Position numbers and translations under genes: made by a program
In this document: positions 19,139-26,310 of the stretch, piece after piece
How positions within the stretch are numbered: the first letter of the stretch is position 1
Layout of the letters: each line of letters starts with the position of its first letter
NCBI RefSeq assembly: GCF_011806425.1
Contig: NZ_JAATOV010000001.1
Span: 1,054,001 to 1,118,000 of the forward strand
Length of the DNA: 64,000 nt
Direction: 5' to 3'
DNA from: Thalassospira lucentensis
Lineage (GTDB): Bacteria; Pseudomonadota; Alphaproteobacteria; Rhodospirillales; Thalassospiraceae
Notes under the pieces: generated by a model
The model's input: the letters and a program-made list of their open reading frames with translations, nothing else
What the model was told of the DNA's origin: nothing
Databases searched by the model: none

Positions 19139-20329
19139 ATGGCGCGCGTTCTCGTAATGATCCCGTCAGGCGAAGTCTACGACCACGACTGCGTCCGATG
19201 GTACAACTACCAGGATGTTCAAAAGAGCATCAATCACTACCACAATATCGGCGACGCCTTTGTCTTCGATTCATCTCTTAAACTGATGAATTATGACAAG
19301 CTCGGTGTCTTGCCGATTGCCGATCCCAAGATGGAAGACATCGATCGCCTCCGCGAGGAATATGACTATGTCTTCCTGCGCGGGTCGAACTACATCCATT
19401 CGGAAATGGACTGGCGCAATACCATAGACGTTCTTAAACGCCTTAAGCTGCCGGTTCTGGGCTTTGGTATCGGGGCGCAGGCCCCGGTCAAAGGCAAGAT
19501 CGAACTGTCCGAACAGACCAAAACAGTTCTGCACATGATGGCCGATTCCACCACATCCATCGGGGTGCGGGGTGCTTATACCGCACAAGTTCTTTGGGAT
19601 ATTGGCATCACCAACGTGCGGATTGTCGGCTGTCCGACCGCATTCCGGCAAAACAATCCCGAAATGCGCATCAAATTGCCATCGCTTGATAGCGTGAAAA
19701 ATGTCGGCATTACGCTGCGGCGTGAAGTTTCACCGGCCTATGCGCAGGACATCAAACGCTATCTCACCTTCCATCGTGATCTGGTCAAACATCTCGCAGG
19801 TCGGTTCGATGACATGACCCTGATGGCCCAGGGCGAACCCGAAGAGAAGAAGCTCGTCTTTGGCAGCGAGATTCAGCGAGAAGAAGCCATGCAGGCGCTG
19901 AAAAATAACGACTGGGTCAAGAATTGGTATCTTGATGACACGATGGAACGCCTTTATCGCGAGAAACTGTTCTATTCCGATGTCGTTTCCGATTACGAGG
20001 ATCTGGTGCGGACCAAGGATTGCGTGCTGGGCTATCGTCTGCACGGCAACCTGATGGCCCTGTCCAATGGTGTGCCGTCGATTTACTTCACCTATGACAG
20101 CCGCACTGTCGAGTTCGCCGAAACCTATCAAATCCCGTCCTATGACGTGTTCTCTGAAAAGGAATTCGTGCTTGAGGATTACTGGAATCAGGATCTGTTC
20201 GACAAGTTCAACCGCGCTTGGTTCCAGACCTATCGCGAAATGGAGCAGTTCCTGACGGAAAACAACATCGACCACAAAATGGTCGATGTCATGAAAGCTG
20301 AAAAGCAGCCTCAAAGAAAGGTCGCTTGA
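19139..20329 (+). CDS. Polysaccharide pyruvyl transferase family protein
   Basis: 396 residues. This family moves pyruvate from phosphoenolpyruvate to a sugar as a ketal, adding negative charge to exopolysaccharides or to cell-wall glycans that hold S-layer proteins. Landmarks: NIGDAFVFDSSL near the start, YVFLRGSNYIH, LGFGIGAQAP, SIGVRGAYTAQVL, IVGCPTAF and C-terminal GYRLHGNLMALSNGVPSIYF, where the Arg-His pair belongs to the active site. It is a paralogue of the gene at 21522. AAGGAGA lies before ATG. In this locus it suggests an acidic, pyruvylated surface glycan. Confidence 0.9.
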   Translation: MARVLVMIPSGEVYDHDCVRWYNYQDVQKSINHYHNIGDAFVFDSSLKLMNYDKLGVLPIADPKMEDIDRLREEYDYVFLRGSNYIHSEMDWRNTIDVLKRLKLPVLGFGIGAQAPVKGKIELSEQTKTVLHMMADSTTSIGVRGAYTAQVLWDIGITNVRIVGCPTAFRQNNPEMRIKLPSLDSVKNVGITLRREVSPAYAQDIKRYLTFHRDLVKHLAGRFDDMTLMAQGEPEEKKLVFGSEIQREEAMQALKNNDWVKNWYLDDTMERLYREKLFYSDVVSDYEDLVRTKDCVLGYRLHGNLMALSNGVPSIYFTYDSRTVEFAETYQIPSYDVFSEKEFVLEDYWNQDLFDKFNRAWFQTYREMEQFLTENNIDHKMVDVMKAEKQPQRKVA

Positions 20330-20437
20330 TCCACCCGGTATGGCCGTTCTGGCGTTCCGGATCAGGATCGCCGGGCGGCCGTGCCTTCCAAAAGCTGCCC
20401 GAACCAAAATGGGCAACATCAACAAGGAGACACGGCA

Positions 20438-21433
20438 ATGACGGTACTTGTAACTGGTGGCGCAGGGTATATCGGTAGTCACGCAGCACTTGCACTTCTT
20501 GATAACGGACGCGATGTCGTCGTGCTGGACGATCTAAGTCAGGGGCATCGGTGGGCTGTGCCCGCCGGGGCGGCGTTTGTCGAAGGTGATTGTGGCGACG
20601 AAGATTTGGTGCGCGGCGTTATCGACGAACATAACGTAACCGCGATCATGCATTTTGCCGGTTCGATCATTGTTCCGGACTCGGTCATCTATCCGCTGGA
20701 ATATTACCGCAACAACACGGTCAATTCGCGTGCTCTTGCCCAGGCTGCTGTTGATGCCGGGGTAAAACATTTCATCTTTTCCTCGACCGCTGGCGTCTAT
20801 GGCGAACCCAAAAACACCCCGATCGACGAAAGCTTTACCCTTAAGCCGATCTCACCATACGGCAATTCAAAAATGATGACGGAACGGATGTTGGAGGATG
20901 CCGCCATTGCCCACGATTTTCGCTATGTGGCACTGCGCTACTTCAATGTTGCCGGGGCAGATCCCAAAGGCCGTGCAGGTCAGACATCGCGCAAGGCAAC
21001 CCATCTGATCAAGATCGCCTGCCAGACCGCGACCGGCGTGCGGCCGCAAATGGCCATTTATGGCGAGGACTACGAAACCCCGGATGGCACCTGCATTCGC
21101 GATTACATTCATGTGTCTGATCTGGCCAATGCGCATGTTCTTGCCCTTGAATATCTCGAAAACGGTGGCGAAAGCGACGTGATGAATTGCGGCTATGGTC
21201 GTGGTTTCTCGGTTCATGAAGTGATCAACGCGGTCAAAAAGGTTTCAGGCATCGATTTTGATGTCGAACTGTCCGACCGCCGCCCGGGTGATCCGGCAGC
21301 CCTGATTGCTGCAGGTGACCGCATTCGCCAAAAACTTGGCTGGTCCCCGGTTCATGATGATCTTGATGCCATCGTGCGCCATGCCCTTGATTGGGAACAA
21401 AACCTTAAAGTCCGCCAAGTAAGTGCGGCTTAG
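20438..21433 (+). CDS. galE: UDP-glucose 4-epimerase
   Basis: Converts UDP-glucose to UDP-galactose (or the GlcNAc/GalNAc pair), supplying donors to the glycosyltransferases. 331 residues from ATG 20438 (AAGGAGA upstream, protein starts TVLVTGGAGYIGSHAALALL, the NAD-binding glycine motif). An open frame upstream to 20381 lacks family character. SDR catalytic residues are visible as SSTAGVYG (Ser) and PYGNSKMMTE (YxxxK), followed by ALRYFNVAGADP and TCIRDYIHVSDLA, typical of GalE rather than UDP-glucuronate epimerases. It sits between two pyruvyl transferases in the same operon. Confidence 0.95.
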   Translation: MTVLVTGGAGYIGSHAALALLDNGRDVVVLDDLSQGHRWAVPAGAAFVEGDCGDEDLVRGVIDEHNVTAIMHFAGSIIVPDSVIYPLEYYRNNTVNSRALAQAAVDAGVKHFIFSSTAGVYGEPKNTPIDESFTLKPISPYGNSKMMTERMLEDAAIAHDFRYVALRYFNVAGADPKGRAGQTSRKATHLIKIACQTATGVRPQMAIYGEDYETPDGTCIRDYIHVSDLANAHVLALEYLENGGESDVMNCGYGRGFSVHEVINAVKKVSGIDFDVELSDRRPGDPAALIAAGDRIRQKLGWSPVHDDLDAIVRHALDWEQNLKVRQVSAA

Positions 21434-21521
21434 GCACGCATCCCAACGTGCATTTCCAGACACGAGCAAAGGTTCGAACAACGTCAAAAATGACACGAAC
21501 CAAACCCGCAGGAGATTACTG

Positions 21522-22727
21522 ATGGAACCCAAACTTCCCACCGGGGGGCGTAAGCCCCGCATTGGTGTGCTGATGCCCGCTGGCCGTCTTGAAGGCAATC
21601 TTGGTGTTGTCACCCACACCTATAATGATCCGGAAAAGGCAAAGACGTTATTCACCAATATCGGTGACTGCTTTGTCTATGATTCCTCGCTGCGCATTCT
21701 CGACTATTCGGAAATTTTCCCGATCTATGTGCCCGCGGACGGGAATATTTCGGAAACCCTGATCGAACAGATCAATCGGCTTGATTACATCTTTTTGCGC
21801 GGATCGAACTATATCAACACCAACGGCCAATGGGACCCGATCACAGCGGTTCTTGAAAAAACCAAGGTCCCGGTGATGGCCTTTGGTATCGGTGTTCAGG
21901 TGCCCGACAATTCCGACGAGTATGTCAATGAATCGACCAAGCGCTTCTTGCAATTGGTTGCAGATCGCTCGGTATCGATTGGCGTGCGCGGCAATTTGTC
22001 AAAGAAGGCGCTGAACTCTATCGGGATCAAAAATGTCCGCATCTTTGGCTGCCCAACGGCGTTCCGTCATTGTAAACCGGAACTGAAGTTGCGTCGGGTG
22101 GATGCATCATCGATCAAACGGCTTGGGTTTACTCTGCGTCGCAAGACACATGGTTTCCAGACCCAGCAACGCTTTATGTTGCGAACCCTTGCCGAACGCT
22201 ATGACACGGAAATCTTGTGTGCGGGCGAACTCGAAGAAAAGCAGATCTATTACGCGCGCTCCAAACAGGTTGAAAATGACGCCGCAGTCATGGCCGACGC
22301 GGTCAAAAAGCTGACAGCCGAAAAATGGATCTATGGTCCGATGGACCCGTTGCTTCAGCTCTATAAATCGTCGCTTTCGGTGTTTGAAAGTGTCGCCGAT
22401 TTCGAACAGGCCGAACAGAACCTTGATGCGGTGACCGGCTATCGCCTGCATGGCAATTTGCTGGCCTTGGCCAACGAAGTGCCCGCCCTTTATGTCACCT
22501 ATGATACCCGCACCCGTGAGTTCGTCAGAACGCTTGGCATACCGTTCGTGGATGGTCGTTACATGGACAAATTCTCGTTCGAAGAGGCGTGGGACAATGC
22601 CGATTTCGACCTGTTCGAAAAGACCTATCAGAAGCGCTTTGGCGATCTGAAAAACTTCCTTGAAGAAAACAGCATGGCGCACCGCTTGGGCAGTTCCCCG
22701 ACCCCATACGTCGCAGACGCGGCGTGA
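21522..22727 (+). CDS. Polysaccharide pyruvyl transferase family protein (second copy)
   Basis: 401 residues from ATG 21522, supported by AGGAG seven bases upstream; the frame is open further upstream without family sequence. Same landmarks as the first copy: NIGDCFVYDSSLRILDY, YIFLRGSNYI, MAFGIGVQVPD, SIGVRGNLSKKAL, IFGCPTAFRH, and GYRLHGNLLALANEVPALYVTYDTR. An extra N-terminal stretch (PKLPTGGRKPRIGVLMPAGR) is present. Two paralogues flanking galE suggest pyruvylation at two positions or of two sugars, or an inactive partner. Short spacing from galE; same operon. Confidence 0.9.
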   Translation: MEPKLPTGGRKPRIGVLMPAGRLEGNLGVVTHTYNDPEKAKTLFTNIGDCFVYDSSLRILDYSEIFPIYVPADGNISETLIEQINRLDYIFLRGSNYINTNGQWDPITAVLEKTKVPVMAFGIGVQVPDNSDEYVNESTKRFLQLVADRSVSIGVRGNLSKKALNSIGIKNVRIFGCPTAFRHCKPELKLRRVDASSIKRLGFTLRRKTHGFQTQQRFMLRTLAERYDTEILCAGELEEKQIYYARSKQVENDAAVMADAVKKLTAEKWIYGPMDPLLQLYKSSLSVFESVADFEQAEQNLDAVTGYRLHGNLLALANEVPALYVTYDTRTREFVRTLGIPFVDGRYMDKFSFEEAWDNADFDLFEKTYQKRFGDLKNFLEENSMAHRLGSSPTPYVADAA

Positions 22728-22794
22728 CATTGCTGTTTGGTGCGTGGCGGAACCCCCAGTGACGCCACGCACCACATTTTCTCATTCAATTTTA

Positions 22795-24006
22795 ATGGCG
22801 GCAGGTGAAACCTTGCAAAAGCTTCACGTATCAAAACGCATCACGGGCCTATCGGCATTCCTGATCGGATTGGCGGTTGGTGGCATGCTTGGCTGGAACC
22901 CGGATGTGCGCGCGGCCGACTTAACCGCGTCTGGCGCGGAAACCGTTATTTTTGATAGCGATGTCACCGGCTGCGACAATCATCATCTACCGGATTCACC
23001 CGCCCGTGCTTTTCGCAATGATCAGGGCAAAATGGTTCTTTTTGCCCCGAACTTTCAGAACCGTGCCTTCGTTGGCTATGGCTTTAACAGCCTAAAACCC
23101 GATTGCGACAGTCGCTTTAAGGCGGCGGGCAAAGCGGCACCGGATCTTCTTGATGACCGCACCTGGCTTCAGGCGATCTATACCCGTGACGGGCGCAATG
23201 TCTATGCCTTGGGCAGTGCCAGTTTCATGCCCTATCGCCATGACATGCCATGTAAGGGGCGCACCAAACGTACCGATTGCTGGATCAATGGGCTGGTGAC
23301 GCTGAAATCCAGTGATGGTGGCAAGACCTTTGATTATCTGGGTAATCCGCCTCATCACGCACCCTTTCCGCCGCCCGAGCCATATCGCGATGATCGCAAA
23401 CGCGCGCCAAGCTATGTGACCGTGACCAACATCACCTCTTGGCAGAACTACTACTACGCCATTGTCTGGCGGCGCGCCGATAACTGGGAAGAGTCGCGCA
23501 ATTGTCTGGTGCGTGCCCCGATTGACGATCCCAAACGATGGGACGTTTGGAACGGGTCGGATTTTGAGATGGCCGCAACTCTGACCGATCAGGGTTGGTC
23601 GGCGCGCGAAACCGAATGTGCCCGCGTCGGGCCGGTGGGTGTTTCATCGATCCGTGGTCTGGTGCGCCATGAAGCCACCAACAGCTTCATCACGGTTTAT
23701 CAGCACCGCATCCGTAAAAAGGGTGAACCCGATAGCGCCGGTTTCTTCTATTCGACCTCGACAGATCTGAAAAACTGGTCTGCGCCGAAACTGCTTTATC
23801 GTCAGCCGCTCCGTCGTGATGCGGCCAAAGGCGAGCCCTTTTCGGCCTATCCATCGATCATAGACGAAGACAGCGCAGACCGCTTGTTTGGAACGGTTGA
23901 TGATGCTGCCAGCCTCCTTTTCGTCCGACTTGTCCCGAAACCCTACAAGGATCGCTGGCGTGTCTCGCGCCAACTGATCCGTGTTCCGATCTCGATCAAG
24001 GAGTAA
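22795..24006 (+). CDS. Exported protein with sialidase-like Asp-box, function unknown
   Basis: About 403 residues from ATG 22795. A better-spaced ribosome site (AGGTG) precedes an in-frame TTG at 22813, which would give a classic signal peptide MQKLHVSKRITGLSAFLIGL...VRA-AD. The mature part has an Asp-box like S-S-D-G-G-K-T-F and repeated W/Y-rich strands, suggesting a beta-propeller of the sialidase/glycosyl-hydrolase kind; several Cys (GCDNHH, KPDCDSR, MPCKG, TDCWING, SRNCLV, TECARV) could form periplasmic disulfides. Placed between pyruvyl transferase and rmlC, it may bind or trim the exported glycan. No family assigned with certainty. Confidence 0.7.
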   Translation: MAAGETLQKLHVSKRITGLSAFLIGLAVGGMLGWNPDVRAADLTASGAETVIFDSDVTGCDNHHLPDSPARAFRNDQGKMVLFAPNFQNRAFVGYGFNSLKPDCDSRFKAAGKAAPDLLDDRTWLQAIYTRDGRNVYALGSASFMPYRHDMPCKGRTKRTDCWINGLVTLKSSDGGKTFDYLGNPPHHAPFPPPEPYRDDRKRAPSYVTVTNITSWQNYYYAIVWRRADNWEESRNCLVRAPIDDPKRWDVWNGSDFEMAATLTDQGWSARETECARVGPVGVSSIRGLVRHEATNSFITVYQHRIRKKGEPDSAGFFYSTSTDLKNWSAPKLLYRQPLRRDAAKGEPFSAYPSIIDEDSADRLFGTVDDAASLLFVRLVPKPYKDRWRVSRQLIRVPISIKE

Positions 24007-24011
24007 ACACA

Positions 24012-24653
24012 ATGCCTGTCGAATTTGATGCGTTTGATATCGAAGGTCCGGTTTTGTTTGTCCCCAACCGACACCGGGATAAGCGTGGTGTTTTTGCCGA
24101 AACATTTCGCCATGACGATTTTTGCGAGGTGGTTGGCGAGATTGATCTGGTGCAGGAAAACCAGTCGATCAGCGTGCCGATCAACACCATTCGCGGCCTC
24201 CATTTCCAAACCAGCCCCTATGCCCAAGGCAAGCTGATCCGCGTGACACAGGGTGCCATCCTAGATGTCGCAGTCGACATTCGCCCGCGTTCCGCAACTT
24301 TTGGCGAGCATATCAAGATCGAGCTGAGTGCGGAAAACTGGTATCAGCTCTGGATTCCGGATGGCTTTGCGCACGGTTTTAAAACCCTGCAACCCGATAC
24401 TCATGTCATGTACAAGGCATCGAACTATTACAGCCCGGAACATGATCGTGGCATTGCTTGGGATGATCCCGATCTTGGCATTGAGTGGCAACTTCATGGC
24501 CAGCAAGCGGTTGTTTCCGACAAGGATAGAAAACAGCCAAGACTGGCAGATGTCAGGCCTGAGGCCCTTGGTCAGATGCCACCAAGTTATGATTTAGCAA
24601 CGGTTAGCCTGAGCCGGGCAAAGGAAACGGGGTTTGGTGCCAATCCACAGTGA
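24012..24653 (+). CDS. rfbC: dTDP-4-dehydrorhamnose 3,5-epimerase family protein
   Basis: 213-residue cupin. RmlC epimerises the keto-sugar on the way to dTDP-L-rhamnose. Motifs: RDKRGVFAETFRHDDF, QENQSISVPINTIRGLHFQ (His of the catalytic pair), GKLIRVTQGAILDVAVDIR, WIPDGFAHGFKTL and Y-x-SNYYSPEHDRGIAWDDPDLGI. All look intact. The start follows the previous stop by five bases with AAGGAG overlapping it. The partner genes rfbA, rfbB and rfbD are not in the window, so either they are elsewhere or this enzyme serves another 3,5-epimerised sugar. Confidence 0.92.
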   Translation: MPVEFDAFDIEGPVLFVPNRHRDKRGVFAETFRHDDFCEVVGEIDLVQENQSISVPINTIRGLHFQTSPYAQGKLIRVTQGAILDVAVDIRPRSATFGEHIKIELSAENWYQLWIPDGFAHGFKTLQPDTHVMYKASNYYSPEHDRGIAWDDPDLGIEWQLHGQQAVVSDKDRKQPRLADVRPEALGQMPPSYDLATVSLSRAKETGFGANPQ

Positions 24654-24717
24654 CTAGATTGGCTGCCCTCGGTTTTCCCCGTCTCGACTCCCTGTCCGAT
24701 GCTTCGTTATTCCAAAA

Positions 24718-24746
24718 ACGGGCCCGCAAATGCAGGCCCGTTTTTT
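24718..24746 (+). terminator. Intrinsic terminator ending the glycan operon
   Basis: ACGGGCC / GGCCCGT stem with a CGCAAATGCA loop followed by six T. Lies between rfbC and the convergent creatinase gene and may serve both strands. Confidence 0.85.
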
Positions 24747-24768
24747 ATGGCTATAGCGTTAACCGGGA

Positions 24769-25971
24769 TTAACCGATCACGTTAAATTCCGGCCCATATG
24801 GATAGCCGGTGATGTTTTCATTGCCGTCTTCGGTGATGACCAGAATGTCGTGTTCGCGATATCCGCCAGCACCGGGTTTTCCTTCGGCAATGGTCAGCAT
24901 CGGTTCCATACTGATCACCATGCCCGGTTCAAGCACGGTGTCGATATCTTCGCGCAGCTCAAGCCCGGCTTCGCGGCCATAATAATGCGACAGCACGCCA
25001 AAGCTGTGGCCATAGCCAAAGGTGCGATATTGCAAAAGGTCGCGTTCCGCAAAATACGCATTGATCTTTTCGGTCACAGCCGCACAAGACACGCCGGGTT
25101 TAAGCAGCGATATCCCGTATTCATGCGCACCCACATTGGCTTGCCAGATATTGAGGCTGGCATCATCCACCTCGCCCAGAAATAAGGTGCGCTCAAGCGC
25201 TGTGTAATATCCTGAAATCATCGGAAAGGTATTCAGCGACAAGATATCGCCCCGCATAAGTTTGCGCGCCGTCACCGGATTGTGTGCGCCATCGGTATTG
25301 ATACCCGACTGAAACCATACCCACGTATCGCGATATTCTGCATCGGGGAAGCGCGCGGCGATTTCGCGTTCCATCGCGTCACGTCCGGCCATGGCGATAT
25401 CAATCTCACGCGCACCTTCTTTGATGGCATCACGAATGGCATAGCCGCCCACATCGGCAACTTGCGCCCCGCTTCGGATTAGGGCGATTTCGGCAGCTGA
25501 TTTGTGCATGCGCTGGCGCATAGTGTCGGCGGTGATGTCAACACTGCTGGAGGGGGCTAGGAATTCATCGAATAACGCCTTTTGCGCAAGGGTCAGGTGG
25601 TCACCTTCAAGGCCAATGACTTTGCCGGTGCCCGTCACGGACCGCACCGCGCGCCAGTAATTGTGACGCTGCCAGTCGGTATAGGTAATGTTGTTTCCAT
25701 ATGACCGGCGCCACGGTTGGGCGGCGTCGATCCCGGCACTGATCGTGACGTTTGCGTCTGCGGTGACCACCAACGCATATGGCCGACCGAAAGCGCAATA
25801 TAGAAAGCCGGAATAATAGGCGATGTTGTGCATCGAGGTGAAGACACATGCATCTATGCCCCGCGCGTCCATAATGGCACGCAGCTTGCCAAGACGAGTT
25901 TCATATTCCGCCGCGTCAAACGGCAGAACGCGATCCCCTTGGTGAAAACGGTAAAATTCAGGACGATCCAT
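24769..25971 (-). CDS. Creatinase (creatine amidinohydrolase)
   Basis: 400-residue M24 'pita-bread' enzyme predicted to hydrolyse creatine to sarcosine and urea without metal. It matches remembered Pseudomonas creatinase almost end to end: FTSMHNIAYYSGFLYCAFGRPYALV, QPWRRS..NITYTDWQR, TWVWFQSGINTDGAHNPVT, GYYTALERTLF, FGYGHSFGVLSHYYGREAGLE and EPGMVISMEPML. The catalytic residues correspond to His230, Glu260 and Glu356 here. True creatinases lack the dinuclear metal set of other M24 peptidases, which fits. No creatininase or sarcosine oxidase is adjacent. Single gene on the minus strand; the upstream 339-base gap is its promoter region. Confidence 0.93.
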   Translation of the reverse strand: MDRPEFYRFHQGDRVLPFDAAEYETRLGKLRAIMDARGIDACVFTSMHNIAYYSGFLYCAFGRPYALVVTADANVTISAGIDAAQPWRRSYGNNITYTDWQRHNYWRAVRSVTGTGKVIGLEGDHLTLAQKALFDEFLAPSSSVDITADTMRQRMHKSAAEIALIRSGAQVADVGGYAIRDAIKEGAREIDIAMAGRDAMEREIAARFPDAEYRDTWVWFQSGINTDGAHNPVTARKLMRGDILSLNTFPMISGYYTALERTLFLGEVDDASLNIWQANVGAHEYGISLLKPGVSCAAVTEKINAYFAERDLLQYRTFGYGHSFGVLSHYYGREAGLELREDIDTVLEPGMVISMEPMLTIAEGKPGAGGYREHDILVITEDGNENITGYPYGPEFNVIG

Positions 25972-26310
25972 TCGCTAAATCCCTCTTTTAGGCGCGGCCT
26001 TAAAGGGGATGTGACCTCCCCCTGTCATGGCAACGACAAAGCAAGATCCCGGCGTTCAGGATATGTATGGGTGATGTTGGGAACGCATGCTGCGTTGGCG
26101 ACGCCATCGCCGACCCTGCCTATCTTATTGCGGACAGAACCTTCATCAGGCAAGCAAAATTCGGCGCTGATTACTCAATCAGAAATTTTGCGCGGCGGGA
26201 AAGTCCATACCTTTGTATGATTATTGCGCCATCAAAGTATTTTCTTAACCGCTTGTCGCTTTACTGATGAATAACAATATAACACGACGAGCAACTTACG
26301 GGATTCTGGT
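25972..26310. other. Divergent intergenic region, creatinase / PBP
   Basis: 339 bases without a gene. Should contain the promoters of both divergent genes. A small palindrome CTGATT-ACTC-AATCAG is at 26167-26182. Nothing else stands out. Confidence 0.6.
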
